Source of the DNA: Nissolia schottii
Lineage: Eukaryota > Streptophyta > Magnoliopsida > Fabales > Fabaceae
Length of the DNA: 64,000 nt
Assembly: GCA_003254905.1 (NCBI GenBank)
Contig: QANU01008245.1
Location: 271,605-335,604 of the forward strand
Direction of reading: 5' to 3'
The notes below the pieces were generated by a model. The model ran no database searches and had not been told where the DNA came from. It saw only the letters and a program-made list of their open reading frames with translations. Below, piece after piece: positions 21,765-34,400 of the stretch (position 1 is its first letter; every line of letters begins with the position of its first letter). The position numbers and the translations under genes were made by a program.

Positions 21765-22490
21765 GCACAAGTATCATACTTTCGTTGTAATAATAAAGAG
21801 GTGTGTCTTTTTATTTAGTTTTAATGAACTATAATAATATTAGAAAAATAATGTAATTTGATAAAGTAATGCTCACCTCCAAAACTTTCTTGAGGGAGGT
21901 TTCTCGTATATTGGGTTCATTTAAGTCACTCGTACGGCTTTTTCTGCAGAAAGGAGAGTAGTACATTCCTAGTTAGTATGGTGCTACCACAATCAAAATG
22001 TAAAAAGCCAAGAGGATTACATATAACCAAAATGTTTTGACTATTGAATACACATTATTTGCGTCCCCCTCGAGATACAGAGTTTGGTGCATACCAAATC
22101 GAGTGCTATGCCCCCAGTTAGTTTTTCAATAAGGGAGTTAGTTGCCTTGTGGCATACTAAATATTGAAGAGAGGAAGGAAATGCTCAGAAACACAAGTCG
22201 TGTTATTGTTCTATCATTACTCCAAATGAAAAATCATGGCACTTTGTGGAAAATTTGCCTGTTTTGCAACAATTTCACTTGATAATGGCAATGACGAACC
22301 TCAAGTAAAGTCCTCATCAAATCGTTACTAAAATGAAATCGACAATACCAAATAATAGGCTTGGGCTGTATGGTTGTCCCTTTTGTTTTTTTCTTTCTTT
22401 TTCCTTTTTTTTTGGGTTTGGGCTGTTGTTTATGGGCTACTGTGTTTTTGGTTTGTGTCAAAAAATAAAAGATTAGAGAAATGTAATGAA
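21765..22490. other. Spacer downstream of SBP1
   Basis: Likely begins with the SBP1 3' untranslated region (AATAAAG at about 21790). No gene recognised; a lysine-rich 75-codon antisense frame at 22234-22461 comes from a pyrimidine-rich tract and is not credible. Confidence 0.4.
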
Positions 22491-22494
22491 TAAC

Positions 22495-23000
22495 ATGAAA
22501 ATAAGATTGTTAGCTAAGTCGTGCCGACTTTTTAACTCATTTTAGAGCATTCGAGTTGTGATAAATTGGTACTTTAAACTTTTTTTTATTTTAATTAACA
22601 CATAATTTTTTTAACATGAAAATAAAATTGTTAGCTGAATCCTGATGACTTGTTAACCCTATGTTTTCAAAGTATTTTTGTTGTGACAACTTGATGCTCT
22701 GAAACTTAATTTTTTTAAATTAATTAACACATATTTTTTAGAAAGAACTACGTGGCTCTGAATTCCTCATTACACCAGAGGATAAATAGGAGCACAAGTT
22801 GAGCCAAAATTAAATTTTCATAATTTTTGCCCCATATGTAAATAATTTTATTTGTTTTTTTAACGTCTTACTTATTTCTTTGTAAAAAAAATATTTGAAC
22901 ATGTTTTAATAATAAAAATGTTAACTAGTCACGACGACTTCTTAACTCGTTTTGGAGTATCTGAGTTGCGACAACTTGATACTCTAAACTTTCTCAATTT
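22495..23000 (+). repeat. Three diverged copies of an approximately 110-bp unit
   Basis: Units start near 22490, 22612 and 22895. Each contains a GTTAGCTRARTC block, GACTTNTTAACYC, a GTTGTGACAACTTGATRCTC-type block and an AAACTT end. The third is separated by about 180 bp of other sequence. Confidence 0.55.
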
Positions 23001-23469
23001 TCTTTTAGAGGTTATAAATAATTTGCTCGATTAATTAAGGTAACCGTTTATACGGATGTATTAGAAGTGCCACAAAAGTAAGTTTTTGCCCTTCTCAATG
23101 CATAATCGACTCCCGAACCCAAACTCAAATCAGACCAGTTTTTTTCTAAATAAAAGTTTTTTCAATTTTTCCTAATTCGAATAAAATTGGTGTGCAACTC
23201 CATTAAATTATTTTTCTTTTAAAATCTCATCGCTTATTCGGCCGCGATCACGGTTGTGACACCTATTTTTCTATGTTGAAGTTTTATGAAAGCTTTTGTT
23301 ATATTCTTGTTCCTTGCATGATTCTCTTCATGAATATGTGAAAAAAAATTTCTTCCCCATGCTTATGTGAAATTCAGCCATGTGAGGTTCTTTGTGCCTC
23401 ACTTGGTTAATTTTTATTTTGATGGTAGATTTGTGTTCCCACGTAATTTTATGTATGTCTCATCTTAAG

Positions 23470-23934
23470 TGTCTCGACCCAAAAATTGTAACAGACATGC
23501 AAATGACTAGTTCTCTTATGAAAGTCTCTTAGATCGTCTTTAAAAACATAATTGAAATCGTTTTATTAAATAAAACATAAATTGTTGCAACTGTTATTTT
23601 CCAAATATAAACATTATTAATTTATACATGTAAAATACGTGACACAACCTGGAGATCCTACCTGTGTACAACTGGAGCACTTTGGACACTGACTCCATTA
23701 TAAAATAAAATAAAACTCTAACATGATACTAAAGATAGCTTCACCTCAAGGTGACCACTTACTCAAGGAATCATGATGTTGCTACGACTAACCATGATGA
23801 ATTTCTTCTACACCTTAACCTGTAACTCGAAGGGGAGATTGACGAGTGGGAACTCTGGGGAGAGCCTCAGTAAGCGAGCGATCACCTACAAAACTTACGG
23901 AATATTTCAAAATATGGACATACACAATGTAATA

Positions 23935-23966
<32 letters not shown>

Positions 23967-25225
23967 GATAATGATGATGATGATAATAGTAGCAGTAGTA
24001 GTAGTAGAGAAGTCATTGCAATATCACACTAATAGTTTGCTTTGGAAGGTATCTAGATAGACAGATCCCGAGAAATACAACTTGTCTAAATGACTACCCA
24101 AGTAACTAGTTCCCGATAGCTAATGGAAATTTGATCTATTCGAGTCTCTAGATCCCAATAGTTGATCTGATTCTGAGCTACGATGATACAATGGGTCAAC
24201 GTAAATTGTTGTTGACTTATAGTTCTATTCTAGATCCATAACGGTAAATATGATTTTCATAAATAAAACATGTTTCCATAAAAAAAATTCAATAAAATGT
24301 TTCCATGAAGGTTTATATCAAAAGTTTTTTTTCTTCCTAAAATAGTTTTCATAAAACAAACCCTTATTTCTTATAAATATTAAGACTATTAAACTAAAAT
24401 CATGCTTGTAAATATGAATATAACATAATGGCTACAATAAGCCATGAGAAACAGCTTACTCACCTGCATTGTCGTGAGAATGGTGTTGCAACCTGAGGTG
24501 ACCTACAAACTTCTGAACGGCGTTCTCGAACTGACATGGAGACATAACAAGGAACACCGAAGTTACTAGCATACGACATCAGTGAAACGACATATCTGGA
24601 TCTGACACAGTGCAACTGGGACTACTAGTCAATGCTACATCACTGCAACGCTAATGTTGCGAAGACCTATGGTGGCCCTAGCGCAATTGTGCTAGCTAGC
24701 GCAGCGCCATGATAGCGCCATTGTGTTGGTGCCATCACCAGAAACCCTAGGACTATGAAAAGAAATACATAAATGAAGACTAGGGGACTTAACACTTGTG
24801 AAGAACACTTGAATGATCACCTTTGCAACTAAAACACAACTTTTGCAAGGGTCCACACTTAGAGGGACCCTTACTTGCACTTGTGGAAAAATAATAAAAA
24901 TTATTATTTTCCAATGTATGCTAAGACTCATGAGGTAAAACTATATTTATAGAGGAAGGCTAGCACCTCCACCACTATAAATAAGTGATGTGAGACTTTA
25001 AAATCAATGTTGAGCGCTCATGCGGTCACACAATACAACTGCACTGGCACTTAGCACCATTATGTTACCAGAGCTAGCACAGTTGGGCTAGTGTCAGTGG
25101 AGCCTGATGCCATTGCATTGTTGCTTGTGGTTGAAAGTCAAAAATTTTAACTGTGGGAGCCCATTTCAGATTTCTTAGACACTATATCCTATAATTTAAG
25201 GTTACTAAGTGTACGGGTCATCACA
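23470..25225 (-). mobile_element. Long Gypsy-type LTR (probable solo LTR), minus strand
   Basis: On the minus strand it begins with TGTGATGACCCGTACAC at 25225 and ends ...GTCGAGACA at 23470, giving TG...CA ends. The 5-bp flanks are TTAAG (left) and TCAAG (right), a one-mismatch candidate duplication. Inverted similarity to 5700-6879 covers the 3' half. It includes the promoter-like TATATTTATAGAGG near 24960. A trinucleotide microsatellite lies inside. No second LTR or internal domain was found, so a solo LTR is the simplest reading. Confidence 0.55.
23929..24008 (+). repeat. ATR trinucleotide microsatellite
   Basis: A run of ATA, ATG and GTA triplets (AATAATGATAATGATAATG... then AGTAGCAGTAGTAGTAG) lies within the LTR. 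The short frame across it codes a Met/Ile run and is an artefact. Confidence 0.8.
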
Positions 25226-25982
25226 TCAAGTTTTTCTTCAAAGGAGGTCTCTAGAAAAAATAAATTAGGTTTTTGTCTATTTGTTGATTTGTGAGGTGAC
25301 TAGTTGATTGTTTGAGTCTCTTCTAAAACTATTGTTAGATTATTGTTTCTTGTATAATTCTAAGCATTTTTCTTCTTAAGGTTTTCTTCAAAAGAGGTCT
25401 CTATAAAAAGTTAGGTTTTTGAGCCTATTTTTTTTAATGGGTTAATTAAGTTTTTAGTCCCTGTAATATGAAAAAGTTTGGTTTTAGTCCCTCATGATAA
25501 GTTTTAGTCCCTGTAAAATGTGAAAATTTGATTTTGGTCCCTGTGAACAGTTGGTGATAGACGATGATGACGTGTCAGTTAACCCATCATCAAGGACAAT
25601 TTCTACATCACTGTCCATCACCAACTGTCCACAGGGACCAAAATCAAATTTTCACATTTTACAGGGACTAAAACTTATCATGAGGGACTAAAACCAAACT
25701 TTTTCATATTACAGGGATTAAAAACTTAATTAACCCTTTTTTAATTTATGAAGTAGTTTATGGTTTGATGTGTTTTCTCGAGAAACTAGTGATAGATTAT
25801 TGTTCCTTGTGATATTCTAAGCCTTCTTGATGTTAAGTTTTTCTTTGAAAGATGTCTCTTGTGAAAAGTTAGGGTTTTGAGTCTTAGAGATTTTTTATGG
25901 AGAGTTTAATTGTGGTTTGTGTTTCTTGTGTAAATGATGATCAATTCTTGTTGCTTGCATCATTTCAAGCCTCTTTCATGTA
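25226..25982 (+). repeat. Three-unit tandem repeat, about 150 bp per unit
   Basis: Units open with TTTTCTTCAAARGAGGTCTCT near 25230 and 25382 and with TTTTCTTTGAAAGATGTCTCT near 25833. Each runs through GTTAGGTTTTTG, then a TAGATTATTGTTYCTTG block and a TTCTAAGC block. The middle unit is split by the MITE at 25439-25736. Confidence 0.65.
25439..25736. mobile_element. Mutator-type foldback MITE, 298 bp, 9-bp TSD
   Basis: The two arms are near-perfect inverted repeats of well over 100 bp, starting GGGTTAATTAAGTTTTTAGT at the left and its inverse at the right, with repeated TAGTCCCTG words. It is flanked by TTTTTTAAT at 25430-25438 and 25737-25745. The duplication length and long arms fit a Mutator-derived MITE. 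It has no coding capacity. Confidence 0.85.
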
Positions 25983-26928
25983 GAGTGTTTTGCATGAAAA
26001 TGAGTTTTTGCATGAGTTGTTCCTTAGAGCATAGATTCGGCCATGTGCATTTTATAGTTCTAGTGGCATTGATGATCAAATTTTGTAGCAAACCAGAGTG
26101 AGCAGAGACACGTGAGTTACGTGTTTCAACGGTTTGGTTGCGTGAGATACAACAAAAACTGGGTGGTTCCATTAAAATGAGGTAATTGACACATGAAATA
26201 AGGAATGGTAGAAGAGGGGATACGAGTTTGCGGGAAGTAATTTTAGGAAAAAGTTGAATGATGTTTTATATCTGACGGAATGATGAACATGGTGATATTT
26301 TAGGGGGTCTTTTAAATATCCTATGGGATAAATACCTCATACCAATTTATCCTATACCACTTTATTTATCTATTTTTATAATTTTTATTAAATTTATCAA
26401 ATTTTGTTGTCATTTTATGTTTTATATGATTGTAATAAATTTTTCATTAGTCAAATCATTAAAAGAACTAACTTATAAGAGCTTTAAAGATTTGCAGACC
26501 ATTTGAGTTTACGATACATCTCTCTAAACATATTGTATTGAAAAATATTAATTTATCACATTAGATTATATAATACGTCAATATGTCATATTAGATCATG
26601 AAATTATAATAAAATTCGATGAATTTAATTGTAAAAATTATTAAAATTGATGAATTAAATGACATGAAGTATTTACCGACGTAAAATAAGTGAGAAACCA
26701 CCGATATTTTATAACTTTAAAGGACTTATCTAGTATCAATATTTTAAAAGGCTAATGTAACTACGTGAATATCCTTCAAATACCTCAATAGAATTTTACT
26801 CTCCATTTTCTTAATCTCACCTCATGTACATGTATTCCGTGTATATTATACTTTGTGCATATAATTAGATTTCCCCCTTGGGATTTCTAGACCAACCAAC
26901 CTCATCACACACTAACGTAATAACAGGA
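25983..26928. other. AT-rich spacer, nothing identified
   Basis: No gene or bounded element recognised. Confidence 0.4.
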
Positions 26929-26937
26929 TAAATCGTC

Positions 26938-27243
26938 GGGGTTTTTACATATATATTGCATCCCTTAGTTTTATTTTCTAAAATGTGGTCACTTTCTATA
27001 AATTACGGATGTATGAGAATCGGGGCTGAAATCGACAACCCCTGGACCTATTTCAGCCCCTTTAATTTTTTATTTTTTTTAAAAAAATGGGGCTGAAATC
27101 GGTCCAGGGTGTGCCGATTTCAACCCCGATTTTTTTTTTTTAAAATAAAAATTAAAGGGGCCCATACATCCGTAATTTATAGAAAATGACCACATTTTAG
27201 AAAATAAAACTAAGGGAGGCAATATATATATGTAAAAAAAACC
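26938..27243. mobile_element. Mutator-type MITE, 306 bp, upstream of RALF
   Basis: Left arm GGGGTTTTTACATATATATT and inverted right arm GGTTTTTTTTACATATATAT continue as about 80 bp of inverted repeat through AAAATGTGGTCA and TTACGGATGTATG. Flanked by a perfect 9-bp duplication TAAATCGTC (26929-26937 and 27244-27252). The subterminal ACGGATGTATG and GGGGCTGAAATCG words are shared with the MULE at 10329-13689. It lies about 170 bp before the RALF start codon. Confidence 0.9.
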
Positions 27244-27415
27244 TAAATCGTCCGTAGCACATGGGAAATAACACTAGTGCCATTTAGGCCACAAAGTCAA
27301 AGTTTATTGCGGTGCGTTCTATCTGCTTATCACTAATGGTGCTTCCACTTGCACCTTGTTTCCAAAATATAACGTCATATATTTTTTCTCTACCTAGTGC
27401 TTCTGAGACAGAAGA

Positions 27416-27766
27416 ATGGGTTCAGAATCCACCAGTAGACTTCTAATTGTCTGCTACTTCATGCTCTTATGCTCTATGCATTTCAGCAGCACCGTGCTCT
27501 CACAGAGGAGTCATGCGTACATATGCAATGGTTCCATAGCCGAATGCAACCAGGAAGATGAGATGCTGATGGAGTCTGAAATAAGCCGAAGGTTTCTGGA
27601 AGAGAAGAAATACATATCTTATGGAGCTCTGGGGAGAGATAAACCAGCTTGTCGCGGCGGTGCCAGTGGTGAAGCTTACAGTAAAAGTGGAGGGTGTCTT
27701 CCTCCCCCATCAAACCCTGAAAGTAGAGGCTGCTCAAAGTACTATCGTTGTAGGTCTGACTCTTGA
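27416..27766 (+). CDS. Rapid alkalinization factor (RALF) precursor
   Basis: A single-exon 116-codon precursor of a secreted cysteine-rich peptide hormone; RALFs signal through FERONIA-type receptor kinases at the cell wall. Residues 1 to about 30 form a signal peptide with a hydrophobic core (LLIVCYFMLLC). A propeptide follows with an RR site (58-59, SRRFL) in the position cut by subtilase S1P in RALF family members. The mature part has the YISY motif (66-69) and four cysteines (79, 94, 106, 112) in conserved order, ending GCSKYYRCRSDS. The first cysteine loop is long (GGASGEAYSKSGG) and proline-rich after Cys94. Start is the first ATG, with the hydrophobic core just behind it. A MITE sits in the proximal promoter. 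The paralogue number cannot be assigned from sequence alone. Confidence 0.93.
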   Translation: MGSESTSRLLIVCYFMLLCSMHFSSTVLSQRSHAYICNGSIAECNQEDEMLMESEISRRFLEEKKYISYGALGRDKPACRGGASGEAYSKSGGCLPPPSNPESRGCSKYYRCRSDS

Positions 27767-28433
27767 ATGCAACTTCATACAAGTCTTTTAAAGTTGTTGA
27801 TGAATCAAACATTCACACAACGGTTCCTATTAGTTCTCTCACTTTCATGATCATCCGTTTGATCTTATTATAAAAGAATCAACCTAATAAGAAACTGTGG
27901 TGCTTCTTGTTATTCCATTCTCACTTTCATATCATTTGTGCATTCCTCATCTTTGTAGCTCTGCTATGGCCATAACATTTCTTTTAGAGAAGAAAACACA
28001 ATTGCTCCAGCAAAAATGAGTGGCTCCAGCAAAAATGAGTGGCTTTGCATTTCTTCAATTCCTTTATTAACTGTTTATTCCTTCAAATAATAAGAAGCCA
28101 CACAGCCAGTTCTGATTTGCATTCAATGGAAACAAATACTAAAAAGGAATTACTATATTTGCATAGGCAACTATAAAATACGCAGAGAATAACAGCATGA
28201 AATAAGGGATAGATCTCTCAGGATCTTAAAGTTTCTATAATCATTACCAAAATTCGACAGACATGGATAACCCCTCAATCACAACATGTTCCCCAACCCA
28301 TCACTACCCTTCCAACAGCCCCCTTTTCCATTATGGTTTCATCCGTTACAAACATTAAACAAAAGGCAGTGGTCACGGGAAACTCGAGTGAACAAACTGT
28401 GGATCATTTGAATGAAGGACGAAAATACCAGAA

Positions 28434-31400
28434 CTACTTGTATGTAAGCTTCCACACCTCTCGCACATTAGATGAACCGTCTGTAATTTCGGCAACCAGA
28501 CTACTACTCATGATGCCTGCAAAAATAAAGGGAATTCATGACATGAGACCATCACAATAATTGGTAAAGGCAAAGAGAAATGAACAAACAAATATCTGAT
28601 GAGGATGACATAATATCCTTGATAGTTCACTTTGCATAATGAGATCAACTTTTGATAACTGGTCGCCATGAAATTCATGGTTCTTATGACATAGGTACCA
28701 AATAATAAGTTGCACATAAAACTCCATGCATGTGTATGGCTGAGTGAAAAGCTAATATTTTAAGAGATCAGTATAGTAGTTATTACTACAAGTTGTTTGC
28801 ATATCAACGACACTACTTTCAGTTTTGCAACTGCACAGTATCAAGAGAGAAATTCTTAGGTGGTCCAGGATCGCCGCTAGGTTTATGCTCATTCCATTTA
28901 AATTGTATCACTTGGCAATAGGACCAATCACTTATAACCATAGTTTAATTTTTTAACTCAACTTTACGAAACATAGTTAACTGTAGTTAACATCTCATTC
29001 CCCTCAAAGCTCATTTCAGCGTTCATCTTCCCAAGCAAGTACCGTTTGCTTATCCTCCTGCTCGAAATCCATAAACGGCATCATTTTCTTCTGGGATGGA
29101 CCATACGTCATATGTGCTCCACCTTCACGCTGCTCTTCATCAATCCTGTTTTGAGGGATAGGGGTTACCGCCGGGGGACACTGGACGGTTGTGAGTTGTG
29201 ACTGTGTTGATGTTATTGCTGGATTGGATGTGTTGGTCATTATTTTGGGGAGGGTCAAGAATGGGATTTTGCTGGTCATTATCATGTTTAGAATGGAAAA
29301 TGCCATGGGGATTACGAATATGTTTTGGTGGTTTGGATAAAGCTTGTAGGTAAAGGTGAGGGAAGGGAAAGTTGAAGGTAAAGAAGAGACACAATGGAGT
29401 GGATAGGGATGGGGTATGGAGGTTTACTGCTTCTGGTGCAAAAAAGAGGGAGAAGACAAGTTTCTTCTATTTTAATAAAAAAAATAATATAAAATGTAAA
29501 CTATACTTAACTATCTTATGTACATTTGAGTTAAAGATTTAAACTATGGTTGTAAGTGGTGGGCCCTATTGACAAGTGGCACAATTCAAATGGAATGAGC
29601 ATAATCTTAGGTGGCGATCCCGGACCACCCAAGAATTTCTTGTAACAAGTTATAGAAAATCAGAATAATGCTCATGAATACAATTGCAACACTTACTTCC
29701 ATCGCATAAAATAAAATGCGGAGATGTACATTTCCACAGTTCCTCAATAAACAATGTATCAGAATGTCAGAATGCTCACCATCCTTTTCTACCACAGACA
29801 GAAATCGGCGAGATCCACCACCTACTCCAAAATAATATTTCTTTGCAGCCAAGTACACAACTCCATCAGGATGTTGCAGGCACTGATCAACATTAAGATA
29901 GATAAGCAAACCAATGTGTTCATAATTAAAAACATGCATATTTACATACACATAAATGTACTCAAATTTACTTTGCAATGAATCAGCCTACAAATATAAT
30001 CTTGTTTTTGTTAATGAACAAAACATTACCTTCTTGATTAGATTGTAGAGATTTTGGAGACTGTTAATTGAATAAACTGTCTCTGCCATCAGAATAAAGT
30101 CATAACCAGGACTACGATTGTGTTTCACATCTGTACCAACATGAGGAAGCAGTTTGTCAATCTCACTCCAGTCACCAGCAAAATAGCGAACTTCTGCCTT
30201 GTCACAATTTGTCAAGTTTGACGATGCTGGATGAAATTTTTCAGAAAGGTTTGCTTTTAAGTTGGGAATGGTGAGACAACGTAGGACCTCAGCATTGAAG
30301 TCTTGAAAATGTACCGCAGCTGCCCCCTAAAGCAACCAGAAAATCACGTCATTATATTTTTCAAAGTAAAGGACACTAATGCAAAGCCAATAATAGTCTC
30401 ACTCTCACCTCAAGCAATGCAAAGATTCCAGGCAGTCCATGACCGCATCCAACCTGAATCAAAAACAGAAACTGAGCAATAGACGGACAGCTTACCTACC
30501 AAAAGAAATGCTTTAGGTATATCTTCTTAATCAACTTACATAAAACGTACTAAGTTTCTATATCATACTGAACAAACATTCCAATATGATAGAGACAAAT
30601 CAGGCTAATATTCCAGAAATTTTCAACTCCTTTAAACTAATGCCAAACCTCCTGGTTAGGGGTCACAACTAAAACCCATTCTTTCTTTTTTTTGGTTGCC
30701 AATTCACCCATTTTTTCGTTGTCTTTCAAAATATAACAAACTTGGTCTTAATATGAAAGAAACCAGAAGAGAAATAAAGAAAATAGATGGTTTATGTGTA
30801 TTATTTACACTCCTAAACTGAGTGAGTGTGGTTCCAGCTAAAGGTAAAAGAGAAATGTATGGGAATGCAACAATATAAGAAGAAACTGAGCGCTAAGCAG
30901 CTTAGTCTCTCCAAAATAACTCAATACCAGCCTATTTCACTTACATCCCTCCTACAATATAATGCAAAAAGGAAACACTACCTGTGATCTCACACACGCC
31001 CCTCCTTGTTGATTCAGCAAGTTAGTGAGGCAATGTGGGCCTCACAAGAGTCATCCCTAGCTCACCACTCTTAGAACCCAAAATGCCCCTGAATTTCTTT
31101 CTTTTGTACACTTTAATATCCCTAGGGACCTGGTTTTTACTTAGACACATCAAACCCTATAAATTGTACCAAACATTTCATCAATCTTGAAATAGACTGA
31201 CAGAGACCCCATACCCAAGAGTAAGCCCAATCAGTCCAAATATGTAGTGTATGCCAGGAGAGGGAAGAGAGATAGACTGAAAGCAGTCATTGCAGGGGAG
31301 AAATCAGCTACAGCAGTAAAGGAAATGCAATTAAAGTGAGGAATTTAAGGGAGGGAAGTTATTACAATAATGGGGAGAGATAATAAACAGGTATAACGGG

Positions 31401-34400
31401 GATTATTAGGAGGTAACTTTGTTTTAATTAATTAGGAAAGAATAAAGTTAATTTTCTTGATTCCCTCCGATTATGAATTATAAATTCAGATCAAGGGAAA
31501 AGAGAACAGCAGACAAAACTTGAGTGAGGTTAGGAGGTTTAAGGGACCCTTTATTCCCAAGCTTTCTTTTCCATAATTTTCTTCTTCAGTTTTCTGCAAT
31601 TTCTATTTACCATTGTACTGTTCTACGACTGATATTCCCCATTGGAATACCAGTATATTAAATAAAATCAGAAGTTATACAGAAAGTTTTATTCACTTGG
31701 TAACAACTGGTACCAAAGCTCCTCATCCTAGGGGAGCCTGTGAATGGTGTCTACCCGTGCTGCTGCTGCAAACAAAGAATCAATCATGAAGGCAAGAACT
31801 AAGAGGAACTAGGAGGGCTAAGGGTCCCATGCTTGTTCTTTATTTTTTTTCCTTTACTTTTTCTGCATTTCTACTCGTATTACTTACTATTTCTAGTTCT
31901 GAGACTAAATTTCCCCACTGGAAATATCAATTCCTTCGTTAATAAACATTATTTTCAATCTATATATTTGAGTAAACACTAGGTTCCTATCAACAAGGTG
32001 GGGAAAGGATCATGTGTTTCCTATGAAACATTTTTAGTTGATGCTAGTAGAAGAAGAAGAGTCACCGCTAGCAGCATGAGAGAGGAGAAGGGGTGTGCAC
32101 GAATGTCCAGTTACAAGTGCAAGGGTGGAGATTATTCAGCATTTTTTTGTGATGGAGTTAGGGAGAAACGAGGCGAATTTGGGGTTAGATTGGCTAGCAA
32201 GTTTGGGTTTGATGGAAGCTGATTATGATCAGCTAATACTGAGATGGAACAAAAATGGTGAAATCCAAGACATTCATGGAGATCCCACTTTGTGCAGGGC
32301 TCAAGCTTCTTGGAAATCTACATTAAAGGTGTTGAAGGACCCCACCCCACCCAGCAGCAACCGGATCCCAAGAATCCACTGTTCCAGTACAGCGGGTATT
32401 ACAAGAATTTCAGCAGCTGCTTCAGTCACCTACAGATCTGCCACTATACAAAGAACAAGATCACACAATCAGGTTGAAGGAAAATGCTGAAATTCCCAAC
32501 ATCCACCTTATAGATACCCACACTTTCAAAAGAATGAGATTGAGCGAATTGTAGCTAAAATGTTACAAATGGGAGTCATTTGCAACAGTACCAGCCCATA
32601 CAGCAGCCCAGTCATGTTGGTCCGCATGAAGGATGGAGGTTGGAGGCTTTGTGTTAAATATAGGGCTTTGAATAAGGTAATAGTCCCTGATAAATTCCTC
32701 ATTCCAATTATTGATGAGCTTCTAGATGAATTAGGTGGTGCTTGTATTTTTACTAAATTGGATTTAAAGTCCGCATACCATCAAATCCGAATGAAGGAAG
32801 AAGACATCCACAAGACAGCTTTTAGAACTCATGAGGGGCACTATGAGTTTGTGGTGATGCCTTTTGGCTTAACCAACGCACCATCCACCTTCCAAGCGCT
32901 AATGAATAGGATCCTCAAACCATACCTAAGGAAATTCACCTTATTATTCTTTGACGACATCCTTATTTACAACAAAAACAAGGTTTAGCACCAAGAACAT
33001 TTGCGGCTGATATTACAATTGATGAGGCAGCACCAGTTGTTCATCAATGCTAAGAAATGCAGCTTTGGCTAGCGAAAATTGGAATATTTGGGACATATAA
33101 TCAGTGGGGAAGGCGTGGCAGCAGACCCACAGAAGATTGAAGCCATGGTGGAGTGGCCAATCCCAACTAATTTGAAGAGCTTGAGAGGATTTTTGGGTCT
33201 AACAAGGTACTACCATCATTTTGTGAAAGATTACGGTAAGATTGCACAAACTCTCACTAAATTATTGAAAAAGAATAATTTTTTATGGGGATTAGAGACT
33301 CAAATGGCCTTTGAACAATTAAAGACAGCCCTGACTACACTTCCTGTCTTGGTTGTCCCCCGTATTGAGAAATCCTTTGCTATTGAGTCAGATGTATCAA
33401 GGAAGGGAATAGGTGCAGTGTTGATGCAAGAGAGGAGGCCAGTCACTTATATGAGCAAAACCTTGTCTAAAAGGGGGTCAAAGTAAATCTGTGTATGAGC
33501 GAGAATTGATGGCCATAGTATTAGCTGTCCAAAAATCGAGGCACCATCTCTTAGGGAGACATTTTAAGATACACAGATCAAAAGAGTCTCAAATTCATGA
33601 TGGATCAGAAATTGATGGGAGAGGAAAAACAGAAATGGGTTTCTAAACTCATGGGCTATGATTTTGAGGTGAAATACAAGGTTGGGAAGGAGAATTCAGT
33701 AGCGGATGCACTATCCAAGAGGTTACAGTTAGTTGTTGTCTCCTCAGTTCAATTCTCTGAATGGGATGGTTTAGAAGAGGAAATTCTGGCAGACGAACGG
33801 TTGAAGAAGATTATGCAAGAATTAGTGCAACACCCAGGGTCACATGCTGGATTCCTTCCAGTTACAGCAGGGCAGATTGAAGTACCATGGCAGACTGGTC
33901 ATTCCTAAAGGATCCCCAAAAATCCCATTTGTGTTACAAGAATTTCACGACTCAGTTTCGGGTGGTCACTCGGGATTTGTCAGGACTTACAAAAGGGTTT
34001 CAACACTCTTTTATTGGGAAGGGATGAAGCGAGACATTCAGAAATACATTCAAGAATGTGAGGTTTACCAAAGAAATAAATATGAAACTTTATTGTCGGC
34101 GGGGTTGCTTCAACCACTCCCTATTCCCTCTCAAACTTGGACTGATTTGTCCATGGACTTTTGGGAGGTCTACCCAAAGCCAAGGGAGTAGTCACTATTC
34201 TGGTCGTGGTGGATAGGTTAACGAAGGACGCCCATTTCTTACCCTTGTGCCATCCATATTTAGCCAAGGAAGTGGCTGCTCTATTTACTAAGGAAGTGGT
34301 GAGACTTCATGGTTTCCCCAAAACCATTGTGTCGGATGAGTAACTTTGGGACTGAATTGTTCAAGGCAGCTGGTACTAAACTTCAATTCACTACTGCATA

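Noticed and set aside
23773..24060. 95-codon frame with a Met/Ile run
   Set aside because: Reads through the trinucleotide microsatellite inside an LTR.
27483..27812. 109-codon antisense frame over RALF
   Set aside because: Shadow of the RALF coding sequence; the plus frame has signal peptide, RR site, YISY and four cysteines.
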